64,000 nucleotides of DNA, from positions 1 to 64,000 of the forward strand of contig CAZIDY010000004.1 in NCBI GenBank assembly GCA_964538505.1, written 5' to 3'. Position numbers and translations under genes: made by a program. Origin of the DNA: Zeimonas sp964538505 (GTDB lineage: Bacteria; Pseudomonadota; Gammaproteobacteria; Burkholderiales; Burkholderiaceae_E). The notes under the pieces are model-generated. The model worked only from the letters and a program-made list of their open reading frames with translations, was not told the DNA's origin and made no database searches. Positions 51,026 through 59,008 of this stretch are shown piece after piece; position 1 is the stretch's first letter; each line of letters starts with the position of its first letter.

Positions 51026-51745
51026 ATGTCTGCGATGCGCGTGCTGATCGTCGACGACGAACCCGAGTTCCTTCGGCGCTTCTCGGAGGCGGTCGTCGCA
51101 GACGCGGGCCTGCAACTGCTCGCGGCCGTCGCCACCGGCAAGGCGGCGATCGCGCTGCTCGACGCGCAGCCGCCCGACGTGATGCTCGTCGACCTCGGGC
51201 TGCCCGATATCGACGGTGTCGAGGTGATCCGGCACGCCGCGAATCGTTGCCCGCAATGCGACGTGCTGGTGGTGACGATGTTCGGCGACGAGCAGCATGT
51301 CGTCGCGAGCATCGAGGCGGGCGCGACCGGCTATCTGCTGAAGGACGCGAGCAGCGAACGAATCGCCGCGTCGATCCACGAGTTGCGCGCGGGCGGCGCG
51401 CCGATCAGCCCCAGCATCGCGCGGCGCGTGCTCGCGCGCTTTCGGATCGCTGCGGCGGTGTCGCCTGCCACGGCGGCGGGGACGGGCGCTGCCGAACCGC
51501 CGCTCTACGCGGGCGCGCAGCAGCCGCACAACGGCAGCGGCGCGCGCGTCGAATCGCCGCTCACGCCGCGCGAAACCGAGATCCTGCGCATGGTCGCCAA
51601 GGGGCTGAGCTTCGAGACGGTGGGCGAGGTGACCGGCATCTCGCCGCACACGGTGGTCACGCACGTGAAGAAGATCTACCGCAAGCTTGCGGTGCACTCG
51701 CGCGGCGAGGCGGTGTATGAAGCGAGCCAGATGGGGCTGCTGTAG
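51026..51745 (+). CDS. NarL/FixJ-family response regulator
   Basis: A 239-residue regulator. The receiver domain has VLIVDDEPEFLRRF (acidic pair), the phospho-acceptor Asp in DVMLVDLGLPDIDGVEVIRH (about residue 56), and Lys in YLLKDASSERIAASIHELRA. The C-terminal LuxR-type HTH is LTPRETEILRMVAKGLSFET then VGEVTGISPHTVVTHVKKIY. A linker of about 45 residues (Gly/Ala rich) separates them. It is overlapped by the histidine kinase gene by 29 bp, so they form a two-component pair. Confidence 0.9.
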   Translation: MSAMRVLIVDDEPEFLRRFSEAVVADAGLQLLAAVATGKAAIALLDAQPPDVMLVDLGLPDIDGVEVIRHAANRCPQCDVLVVTMFGDEQHVVASIEAGATGYLLKDASSERIAASIHELRAGGAPISPSIARRVLARFRIAAAVSPATAAGTGAAEPPLYAGAQQPHNGSGARVESPLTPRETEILRMVAKGLSFETVGEVTGISPHTVVTHVKKIYRKLAVHSRGEAVYEASQMGLL

Positions 51746-53702
51746 CGTCGCGTTCGTGCTCGCAGTGCTGCTGCACGCGCAAGTCGTGCACGGCGCAGTG
51801 TCGCCGTCCGCTGCCGTGTACGAACCCGCGCATGCGCAGGTGCTGCTCGATGCGCGCGATGCGCTCCCGGACGACCACGGCGACTGGCGCGAGGTCGCGC
51901 TGCCCGACCCCACGCACAACGGCAAGGCGCTCGCCGTCTGGCTGCGTTTCGACTTCGACGCGCCGGCGCACGCCGAGTCGTGGGCGCTCTACCTGCCCTA
52001 CCTGTACGGCGGCGGCGCGGTCTACCTGAACCGCGTGCAGCTCGCGTCGGTTCCCACCACCGACACCGAGCATCACGTGCGCTGGGAGCGCCCGCGCGTA
52101 TTCCCGCTGCCCGACACGCGCGTGCGCGCCGGGCCGAACACGATCCACGTGCGCGTCGTCGCGGCGCATCCGCCGAACGGTCTGTGGCTCGCACGTCCCG
52201 CGGTCGGGCCGCAGGATGCGCTCGATGCGCTCGCCGACCAGCGACTGCTGTGGATGCGCACGATGCCGCAGATCACCGTTGGCGTTTGCCTGCTGTTCGC
52301 GCTCTTCGTCGGCTTCGTCTGGTGGAGCCGGCGTCGCGAGGTGCTGTACGGGCTATTCGGGCTCGCCGTCGCGCTGTGGGGGGTGCGCACACTGACCTTC
52401 GTCGTCGAGCGGCTGCCGGCCGAGCACTGGTGGCTGTGGCGGATCGTCTATCACGGCGCCAACGGCGGCTTCATCGTGACGATGGCGATCTTCGCGATGC
52501 GGCTGGCCGGCGTGCATCGGCCGTTGGTCGAGCGGGCTCTGTTCGGCTACTGGCTCGTCGGGCCGCTCGCGCTGCTCGCGAGTGGCGGACGCGCCGAGTC
52601 GCTGGTCGGCCGCGTGTGGACGCTCGGCATGATCCCGATCGGGATCGCCGTCGTCGTGTTCGTCGCGCTCGCCTGGTACCGGCAGCGCAGCTGGTCGGCG
52701 GGTGCGCTGTTCGCGGCGGTCGCGATCGCAGTGTGTGCCGGCATCCACGATTACCTGGTCGCCTGGCATGTCGCGGCGCTCGATCGCGTGCTGCCCGGTT
52801 GGCCCGGACAGCGCATCTTCCTGATGCACTACGGTGCGAACCTCGTGCTGCTGGTGATGGCCGGCCTGCTCACCACACGCTTCGTGCGCACACTCGATGA
52901 AGTCGAGGAGCTGAACACGACGCTCGAGCGGCGCGTGGCGGCGCGCGAAAGCGAGCTCGCCGAGAACTACCAGCGGCTCGGCGCGCTCGAGCGCGAGCGA
53001 GCGGCCGCCGAGGAGCGACAGCGCATCATGCGCGACCTGCACGACGGGCTCGGCTCGCGGCTGTTCACGTCGCTGTCGCGCGCCGAGCGCGGCAGCCTGC
53101 GCGACGGCGACGTCGCCGACACGCTGCGTGCGTGCATCGCCGAGATGCGCGTTGCGCTCGAGGCGTTGGCGAGCGACGAAGCCGACTTCACCACTGCGCT
53201 CGGCAACTTCCTGTTCCGCTGGGAAGGGCCGTTGCGCGAGGCGGGCGTGCGACCGGTGTGGAGCATCGACGTTGCGGACGAGGCGCATCGGGTTGCGCCG
53301 CATGTCGCGTTGCAGATCCTGCGCATCCTGCAGGAGGCGCTGACCAATGTGCTGAAGCATGCGCGGGCGAGCGAGGTGCGCGTGGAGGTGAACGGAACGC
53401 CGCGTGGGTTGTCGATACGGGTCGAGGACAACGGGCGGGGTTACGGGGGCGACGCGGCTGGGGCGCCTGCCCGCGGGAGCGATGCGAGTGGAATCGATGC
53501 AGGCGGGAACAACGCTGCGGGCGGAAGCGCCGCAGGCGGCAGCCGCCGCGGGATGGCGAACATGCAGGCGCGCGCGAAACGGATGGGCGCATCGATCGAC
53601 TTCGGATCGGAGCCGGGGCGGACGTGGCTGGAGCTGCGGATGCCGGGAGACGAGGCGTCGGTAAGTGCGGAGGCGAAAGCGGAAGCGGCGAGCGTGGCTT
53701 GA
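51717..53702 (+). CDS. DesK/NarX-type sensor histidine kinase with 7TM input
   Basis: A 661-residue kinase. After a signal peptide (residues 1-28), residues 30-170 form a periplasmic beta-rich domain like 7TMR-DISMED2 (YLPYLYGGGAVYLNRVQLAS). About seven hydrophobic helices follow (residues 185-400). The kinase part is HisKA_3 type: EERQRIMRDLHDGLGSRLFT (phospho-His about residue 451) and ATP-binding LQILRILQEALTNVLKHARA with VEDNGRGYG. A 30-residue Gly/Ala/Ser-rich insert then interrupts the ATP lid before RRGMANMQARAKRMG. It is paired with the overlapping response regulator. Confidence 0.85.
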   Translation: MKRARWGCCSVAFVLAVLLHAQVVHGAVSPSAAVYEPAHAQVLLDARDALPDDHGDWREVALPDPTHNGKALAVWLRFDFDAPAHAESWALYLPYLYGGGAVYLNRVQLASVPTTDTEHHVRWERPRVFPLPDTRVRAGPNTIHVRVVAAHPPNGLWLARPAVGPQDALDALADQRLLWMRTMPQITVGVCLLFALFVGFVWWSRRREVLYGLFGLAVALWGVRTLTFVVERLPAEHWWLWRIVYHGANGGFIVTMAIFAMRLAGVHRPLVERALFGYWLVGPLALLASGGRAESLVGRVWTLGMIPIGIAVVVFVALAWYRQRSWSAGALFAAVAIAVCAGIHDYLVAWHVAALDRVLPGWPGQRIFLMHYGANLVLLVMAGLLTTRFVRTLDEVEELNTTLERRVAARESELAENYQRLGALERERAAAEERQRIMRDLHDGLGSRLFTSLSRAERGSLRDGDVADTLRACIAEMRVALEALASDEADFTTALGNFLFRWEGPLREAGVRPVWSIDVADEAHRVAPHVALQILRILQEALTNVLKHARASEVRVEVNGTPRGLSIRVEDNGRGYGGDAAGAPARGSDASGIDAGGNNAAGGSAAGGSRRGMANMQARAKRMGASIDFGSEPGRTWLELRMPGDEASVSAEAKAEAASVA

Positions 53703-53884
53703 GGTTGCGCTTCCCCACGCAAACGCTCGATCCGCCGCTCACATCCGAGGAATCGGCGGAGCTCGACCGCCTGTTCGCACCGCCGACCGGACCGACGCCA
53801 CTCGAGATGATCTGAACCCGCCTTGCCGGCGGGTTGTCCTGAATGGCGACACAGCGTCGTCGTCGCGATCGATGCTGAGTTTCG

Positions 53885-53952
53885 GACCATAAAAGCTGGC
53901 GTTCTCATTCGTGGAATACGTCCCACGAGCGAAAGCGCTCATTTTTGTTGTT
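53885..53952. repeat. 68-nt inverted repeat, copy h (AT-rich outer arms)
   Basis: Core TTCTCATTCGTGGAATACGT / CCCACGAGCGAAAG with outer arms of A and T runs (ATAAAAGC ... TTTTTG). About 26 of 34 positions pair, counting G-T. It lies between the kinase gene and the transporter gene. The short frame 53703-53815 just before it encodes no recognised product. Confidence 0.75.
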
Positions 53953-54109
53953 CGGTGTGTGCCATGCAACTCGGCGGGCGAGCGCTTGCGAGCGGCATCC
54001 GCATCGATGCCCACGCCCGCCCACAATCCTCCAGGACGAGGAGCGCATACTTCGGCTCGCCGTCGCGAGCGCGAGAACCGCCTCGACGCCGCACACACCC
54101 GCCCCTCCG

Positions 54110-55378
54110 ATGCCTGAAACCCCCGGTTCCCCGCAAGCCGGCGCGCGCGCCGCATGGATCATGCTGCTCGCCCTCACCGGCGGCTTCGCGCTCAGCCAGG
54201 CCTATCGCACTGTCGCGGCGATCATGGCGCCACAGCTGCAGGCCGAGTTCGGGCTCGATCCGCAGGCGCTCGGCATCTTCGCCGCCACCTTCCATTTCGC
54301 GTTCGGTGCGCTGCAACTGCTGATGGGCATCGGCATGGATCTCTATGGCGTGCGCCGCACCGTGCTCGTCGCGTTTCCGCTGGCGATCGCCGGATCGGTG
54401 CTTTCAGCGGTCACCGACCACTTCGGTGTGCTGCTCGTGGGGCAGGCATTGATCGGCATCGGCTGCGCACCCGCCTTTCTCGCCTGCACGGTGTTCATCG
54501 CGCAACGCTTTCCGCCGGCGCGCTACGCATCGGTATCGGGGCTCGTGCTCGGCCTGGGCGGAGTCGGGATGCTCGCCACCGGTACGCCACTCGCGTGGCT
54601 GATCGAAGCGAGCTCGTGGCGTGCGGGCTTCGTTGCGCTCACCGTGCTGTCGGTGCTCGCCTGGATCGCGATCGCGCGCTTCGTTCGCGAGCCTGCAGCA
54701 CACCCCGGCAAGCACGCCGAGCGCGAGTCGATCGCACAGGCACTGCGTGGCTTCGGATCGCTGCTGGCGATGCCGCACACCTGGGGGATCCTCTCGCTGG
54801 CCGTCGTCAGCTACGCCGCCTTCGTTTCGCTGCGCGGGCTGTGGCTCGGGCCGCTGCTCGTCGACAGCTACGGCCTCTCGCTGGTCGCGAGCGGCAACGT
54901 CGCGGTCGCGGTGTCGATCGCGTCGATGATCGGGCCGCCCTTCTTCGGCCACCTCGACCCGGGTCGAGAAACGCGCCGCCGCCTGCTGCTCGTATGCACG
55001 CTCGTCTCGGCCGCGCTCTTCGCGCTGCTTGCCGGCGGCTTCGGCGCGACCTTCGACATCGTCGTGTCGATCGTCTACTCGCTGCTCTTCGGCTACGGCG
55101 TGCTGCAGTACGCCGACGTTCGCGATGCCTATCCGGCGTCGATGACGGGTCGCGCGCTGTCGCTGTTCACGATGGCGCTCTTTCTCGGCGTCGCGCTGAT
55201 GCAGTGGCTCACCGGAGCCGCCGCAACAGCGGCGGTGGCGGCAGGCCTGCCGCCCTTCGGCGCCGCCTTCGGTGCAATCGCGCTGATGCTGGCGGCCGGT
55301 GCGCTGCTGTTTGCGTGGCTGCCGCAGCCGCAGGGAAGCGGCGCTGCTATTCCTTCTCTTCGGCGACCTGCACGGTAA
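54110..55378 (+). CDS. Major facilitator superfamily transporter
   Basis: A 422-residue protein with 12 hydrophobic helices and the MFS A-motif-like GIGMDLYGVRRTVLVAFPLA (about residues 72-91) between helices 2 and 3. ALTGGFALSQAYRTVAAIMA forms helix 1. No substrate-specific motif was recognised. Its 3' end overlaps a convergent lipoprotein gene by 32 bp. Confidence 0.8.
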   Translation: MPETPGSPQAGARAAWIMLLALTGGFALSQAYRTVAAIMAPQLQAEFGLDPQALGIFAATFHFAFGALQLLMGIGMDLYGVRRTVLVAFPLAIAGSVLSAVTDHFGVLLVGQALIGIGCAPAFLACTVFIAQRFPPARYASVSGLVLGLGGVGMLATGTPLAWLIEASSWRAGFVALTVLSVLAWIAIARFVREPAAHPGKHAERESIAQALRGFGSLLAMPHTWGILSLAVVSYAAFVSLRGLWLGPLLVDSYGLSLVASGNVAVAVSIASMIGPPFFGHLDPGRETRRRLLLVCTLVSAALFALLAGGFGATFDIVVSIVYSLLFGYGVLQYADVRDAYPASMTGRALSLFTMALFLGVALMQWLTGAAATAAVAAGLPPFGAAFGAIALMLAAGALLFAWLPQPQGSGAAIPSLRRPAR

Positions 55379-55841
55379 GCTGCACGCGATCCTCGTCGCG
55401 AGCGAGCGTCATCGATGCGGTGCGCTTCTCCTTCTGGTAGACGAGCATCCGGTTCTCGGCGTCGGACTGCATCGACATCAGCGGCTCCCACCCCTGCGCT
55501 TCCATTCCCGCGCTTGCTTCGTCGTGCATCGTCTCGATGTCGCCGGCTGCCTGCAACGCGACGATCGTGACGTCGGCGCTCTCGACGACGCTCTGCACGG
55601 TGTAGTCGCGCGGCAGGTAGACGTCCTTCGGAAACGCCACCGGCAACACCAGGCTTGCGCCGGTGCTCATCTTGACCTCGCCGTCCCCGGTCTTCACCGT
55701 GATCTGCTCGCCCGACTTCGCGATCGTCACCTGCCCCCCGCTCGCCCGCTCGACGGCGATCTCGGCCATGCGTTCTTCGCCGGATTTCTGGCATGCGCCC
55801 AGCGCAACTGCAGCGCAGCAAAGAAGGACGATCGTTCGCAT
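55347..55841 (-). CDS. Putative lipoprotein
   Basis: A 164-residue lipoprotein: MRTIVLLCCAAVALGACQKS with lipobox ALGAC (Cys 17). The mature part contains VTIAKSGEQITVKTGDGEVK, LVLPVAFPKDVYLPRDYTVQ and a C-terminal domain with MSMQSDAENRMLVYQKEKRT, a mixed alpha/beta fold without known family. It would be anchored to the outer membrane. Convergent with the MFS gene. Confidence 0.7.
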   Translation of the reverse strand: MRTIVLLCCAAVALGACQKSGEERMAEIAVERASGGQVTIAKSGEQITVKTGDGEVKMSTGASLVLPVAFPKDVYLPRDYTVQSVVESADVTIVALQAAGDIETMHDEASAGMEAQGWEPLMSMQSDAENRMLVYQKEKRTASMTLARDEDRVQLTVQVAEEKE

Positions 55842-56087
55842 GAAGAACCTTTTCGGCAGGCGAGGGAGTCGGGAGCGCGAACGATACAACGCCCGCAGCA
55901 CGAAGCGAAGGCACGGCGGACGGGCGGCGCATGAATGACATGGCTGTCGGCTGGTTTTACACTGGAGCGCCGAGCCACCAACCGACAAAGCGTCGTCGTC
56001 AAGCGGTGCGCGGTAGAGCCAGCGATGGCGTGATTCTTGCGTCCCCTCCAGAAGGGGAAGAAAACGCCCTGCAGGGGAGGCAATCCC

Positions 56088-56612
56088 ATGAAAAATCCCG
56101 TCCATACGCGGGGCGATTCGCCGTCGCCGGGCGATTCGTCGTTGCATGGCGATTCGCCGCGCGCGTCGCATTCCGCCGGACGCCGCACCGTGCTCATCGC
56201 CATGCCGGCGATTCTCTCGCTGCACCAGGGGGTCGCGGCGCAGGTGGCGCGAACCAGTGCCGTTCTGGTGAAGTCCGAAACCGAGACGCTGCTGTGTGCC
56301 GGGAACCCCGGGTTGGGTGGAAACGAGAAGGGGTGGTTCGTCGAGCCGGACACGCAGATTAACGTCGCGGAATTCACGCATCCAACCTACTGCAAGGCTG
56401 AAACCGTCGAGGATAGGACTAGCTACTCCTCCGTGTCGCGAAGCGAGATGTGCACAAACGGTGGCGTGTACTACCTGCCGCAGAACGGCATGAACTGCAA
56501 CGCTCAGGGCGGGGGCTCCTACACTGCGACGCCCAATGTGAATCAGGGCGCATTCGTTTCCGCTCTCGCGCTTTCCTCTTTCGCCGGGCGCGTGATCCGT
56601 ACCGAGGTATGA
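56088..56612 (+). CDS. Exported cysteine-containing protein (possible substrate of HprK-related system)
   Basis: A 174-residue protein. Residues 1-35 are polar and Ser/His/Pro rich. A twin-arginine-like signal follows (GRRTVLIAMPAILSLHQGVAAQ), so it should be exported. The mature part has four cysteines (LLCAGNPG, TYCKAET, SEMCTNGGVYYLP, MNCNAQGG) and ends SSFAGRVIRTEV. No family assigned. A strong ribosome site (GGGGAGG) precedes ATG 56088. Its stop overlaps the start of the PqqD-like gene by four bases. Because PqqD proteins present peptides to modifying enzymes, this is a candidate substrate. Confidence 0.6.
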   Translation: MKNPVHTRGDSPSPGDSSLHGDSPRASHSAGRRTVLIAMPAILSLHQGVAAQVARTSAVLVKSETETLLCAGNPGLGGNEKGWFVEPDTQINVAEFTHPTYCKAETVEDRTSYSSVSRSEMCTNGGVYYLPQNGMNCNAQGGGSYTATPNVNQGAFVSALALSSFAGRVIRTEV

Positions 56613-56911
56613 ATCCACCCGCTGGCGGAACGCCCCGCTGGCAGGTTTCGTCCCGAACGAACTTCGTCTGGGCGCACTTCGAGTCGGGGCATGCGCTCTA
56701 TCACCGGCCCTCGGGCCAGACACATTTCCTGAACGAGGGGGGTGCGCTCCTGTTGCGCGACTGCCTGCTCGAGCCACGCAATGCAGTCGAAGCGGCGCTG
56801 GCGCTGGCTGACCTGCAGGAGGCCGAGCCCGATCCGCAGTTCCTTCAACACGTCGCGGAGTTGCTGTCGCATCTCGAGCGCGTCGGACTGATCGAGTCGG
56901 TCGCGATGTGA
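56609..56911 (+). CDS. PqqD-family peptide chaperone (HPr-rel-A system)
   Basis: A 100-residue protein. HFESGHALYHRPSGQTHFLN, EGGALLLRDCLLEPRNAVEA, then LADLQEAEPDPQFLQHVAEL and LLSHLERVGLIE match the small PqqD-like proteins of the HPr-rel-A gene group. In PQQ synthesis PqqD binds the precursor peptide and hands it to a modifying enzyme. Here it sits between a candidate exported substrate and an HprK-related kinase. Overlaps of four bases on both sides show tight translational coupling. Confidence 0.75.
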   Translation: MNPPAGGTPRWQVSSRTNFVWAHFESGHALYHRPSGQTHFLNEGGALLLRDCLLEPRNAVEAALALADLQEAEPDPQFLQHVAELLSHLERVGLIESVAM

Positions 56912-57837
56912 ACACCCCGGTCGGCACGGTAGCCACGCTCGGCGCCGAAACCTTCGCCGAGCGCCTTCGCTCCGGAATCGGGCTGCGTATCGGCCCCTTC
57001 GACTTCCGCATCACCGTTCGCCTGCGCGGTCCCGCACGGGCTTTGCATTCCCTGTACTTTCATTACCCGGTGGTCGACGACAACCGCGTGTTTCACGGGC
57101 ACGTCTCGCTCGAGAAAGCGCCGCTGCGTTGGCCAGGCGCGCCGCGACGCGTACGTTTTCGCGTCGACGGGCGTAGCCCGCACGAGGACCGGCCAGCGGC
57201 GCATGCGCTCGCAGTGCTCGAATGGGGCCTGAACCTGGTCGTCGCGTTGCGTTTTCATGGATTCCTGATGCTGCACGCGGCGGTACTCGAACGCGATGGA
57301 GGCGCGCTGGTCATGCCGGCGCTGCCCGGCCACGGCAAGACGACGCTATGTGCCGCACTCGTGCATCGAGGCTGGCGCCTGCTGTCCGACGAGTTCGGCA
57401 TCGTGCGTACCGGCACGACCGACTTCGTTCCCTTTCCACGACCGATGCCGCTGAAGAACGAGTCGATCGACGTCCTGCGCGCATTCGCGCCGGACGCGAT
57501 CTTCGGACCGCGCATCGAGGCGACCGCAAAGGGCGATGTCGTGCACCTGCGCGCGCCCTCCGACAGCATCGAGCGCGCAGGCGAAACAGCGCGCGCCGCG
57601 TGGATCGTCTTTCCGCGCTGGACCGCGGGCGCGCCACTGTCGCTCGAGCCGGTCGCCGCCGACCAGGCCTTCTTCGCGCTGGCGACCAACGCGTTCAATT
57701 ACGAACTGATCGGCGAGACAGCGTTCGAAAGCGTGAAGGAGATCGTCGGCGCGTCGCGAGTCATGCGGCTGCGCTACTCGGCACTCGACGAAGCCGTCGA
57801 GGCCCTCGACGCCCTGCGCGCAGGTACGAATGCCTGA
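56908..57837 (+). CDS. HprK-related kinase A
   Basis: A 309-residue protein starting at GTG. MPALPGHGKTTLCAALVHRG (P-loop, about residue 140), RLLSDEFGIVRTG and PFPRPMPLKNESIDVLR recall HPr kinase/phosphorylase (HprK), whose P-loop GxSGxGKS phosphorylates Ser46 of HPr. Here the P-loop reads GHGKT. The N-terminal 120 residues differ from HprK. In sequenced genomes such proteins occur with PqqD-like and nucleotidyltransferase-like partners, as here. Whether it phosphorylates HPr or a peptide is unknown. Confidence 0.75.
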   Translation: MNTPVGTVATLGAETFAERLRSGIGLRIGPFDFRITVRLRGPARALHSLYFHYPVVDDNRVFHGHVSLEKAPLRWPGAPRRVRFRVDGRSPHEDRPAAHALAVLEWGLNLVVALRFHGFLMLHAAVLERDGGALVMPALPGHGKTTLCAALVHRGWRLLSDEFGIVRTGTTDFVPFPRPMPLKNESIDVLRAFAPDAIFGPRIEATAKGDVVHLRAPSDSIERAGETARAAWIVFPRWTAGAPLSLEPVAADQAFFALATNAFNYELIGETAFESVKEIVGASRVMRLRYSALDEAVEALDALRAGTNA

Positions 57838-59008
57838 ACTTGCGCCTCTCGTCGTCCGCGCACTGAGACAACCGCAGTGCGTGGTAGAGCTCTCGCCGCG
57901 CGAACTCGATCTGTTGCTGCGCCTGATGCGCCGCACGCGCCTGCTCGGACGGCTGGCCTGGCAACTGCACGCGGCAGAGTTGCTCGAACGGCTCCCGGCT
58001 GCGGCAACCGACCAGTTGCTCGGCGCATTGGCCTTCGTCGAGGCGCGGAAGCGGGCAGCGCTGTGGGAGCTCGACCGCGTGGTCCATGCGCTCGGCGACG
58101 AGAGGCCATTGCCGCTCGTCGTTCTCAAGGGCTGCGCATACGATCTGGCCGCGCTGCCGAATGCGTACGGTCGCTGGTTCGCCGATCTCGACCTGCTCGT
58201 GCCGCGCGGCTGCCTCGCCCCGATGGAGACGCACCTGCTCGCATGCGGCTGGGCGGTCGCTCCGCTCGACGCACACGACGACCGCTACTACCGCCGCTGG
58301 TCGCACGAACTGCCTCCGCTGAGGCACGTCGACCGCGCGACCGAGGTCGACCTGCACCACAACATCGTGATGTCGACGGCACGCCAGAGACCGGATGCGC
58401 AGTTGCTGCTCTCGGCCGCGCGCCCCCTGCCCGGCACCGCGTTTCACGTGCTTTCGCCGGTCGACATGGTGCTGCATTCGATGACGCACCTGATGTCGAG
58501 CTCGGACCTCGCCGATGGGTTGCGCGAGCTCGTCGACATCGATGAACTGCTGCGGCATTTCGCGGTGCACGAGCCGGGTTTCTGGGAAGCGCTCTGGCCG
58601 CGCGCCGAGGCGCTCGATCTCGCGCGACCGGCGTTTCACGCACTGCGGCAGGCCAACCGCTGGCTGGGGACACCGATTCCCTCCGACGTGCTCGCCGCTT
58701 CCGCTGCGGGTGCGCCTCCGGCGGTCGTCGTACGCACCACCGATGCGCTGATGCCGCTTGCTCTCTTCCCGATGCACCCCGACGCACCGAGCCGACGCGC
58801 GCGCGCCGCCCGTCTCGCGCTGTACGTTCGCTCGCACTGGATCCGGATGCCGCCGCTCATGCTGGCGCGGCACCTGGCCCGGAAATTCATTCTCCGGCGA
58901 CGAGCCGCGCGAGCTGCGCGCGCATCCGCAGCGGATCGACCGCCTGCAGCAGCCGCGCAACCCGCGGCGCCAGCTTCGGCACATCGGCACGAAGAATCTC
59001 GCGCTTGA
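57830..59008 (+). CDS. Nucleotidyltransferase-family protein of the HPr-rel-A system
   Basis: A 392-residue protein. LVVLKGCAYDLAALPNAYGR, WFADLDLLVPRGCLAPMETH (the DxD pair, about residues 120-122), and the later TEVDLHHNIVMSTARQRPDA fit uncharacterised nucleotidyltransferases of the PF14907 type. It overlaps the kinase gene by eight bases. The last 40 residues (Ala/Arg/Pro rich) are antisense to ptsI and are probably a late extension past the original stop, giving a 122-bp convergent overlap. Confidence 0.7.
   Translation: MPELAPLVVRALRQPQCVVELSPRELDLLLRLMRRTRLLGRLAWQLHAAELLERLPAAATDQLLGALAFVEARKRAALWELDRVVHALGDERPLPLVVLKGCAYDLAALPNAYGRWFADLDLLVPRGCLAPMETHLLACGWAVAPLDAHDDRYYRRWSHELPPLRHVDRATEVDLHHNIVMSTARQRPDAQLLLSAARPLPGTAFHVLSPVDMVLHSMTHLMSSSDLADGLRELVDIDELLRHFAVHEPGFWEALWPRAEALDLARPAFHALRQANRWLGTPIPSDVLAASAAGAPPAVVVRTTDALMPLALFPMHPDAPSRRARAARLALYVRSHWIRMPPLMLARHLARKFILRRRAARAARASAADRPPAAAAQPAAPASAHRHEESRA

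Noticed and set aside
53703..53815. A short frame ending LFAPPTGPTPLEMI after the histidine kinase
   Set aside because: It begins at the kinase stop without a clear start signal; too short to support as a gene.
6862..53952. Hairpin repeats as a CRISPR array or integron attC sites
   Set aside because: Copies are kilobases apart with no regular spacers or cas genes; no conserved RYYYAAC/GTTRRRY core or integrase was found.
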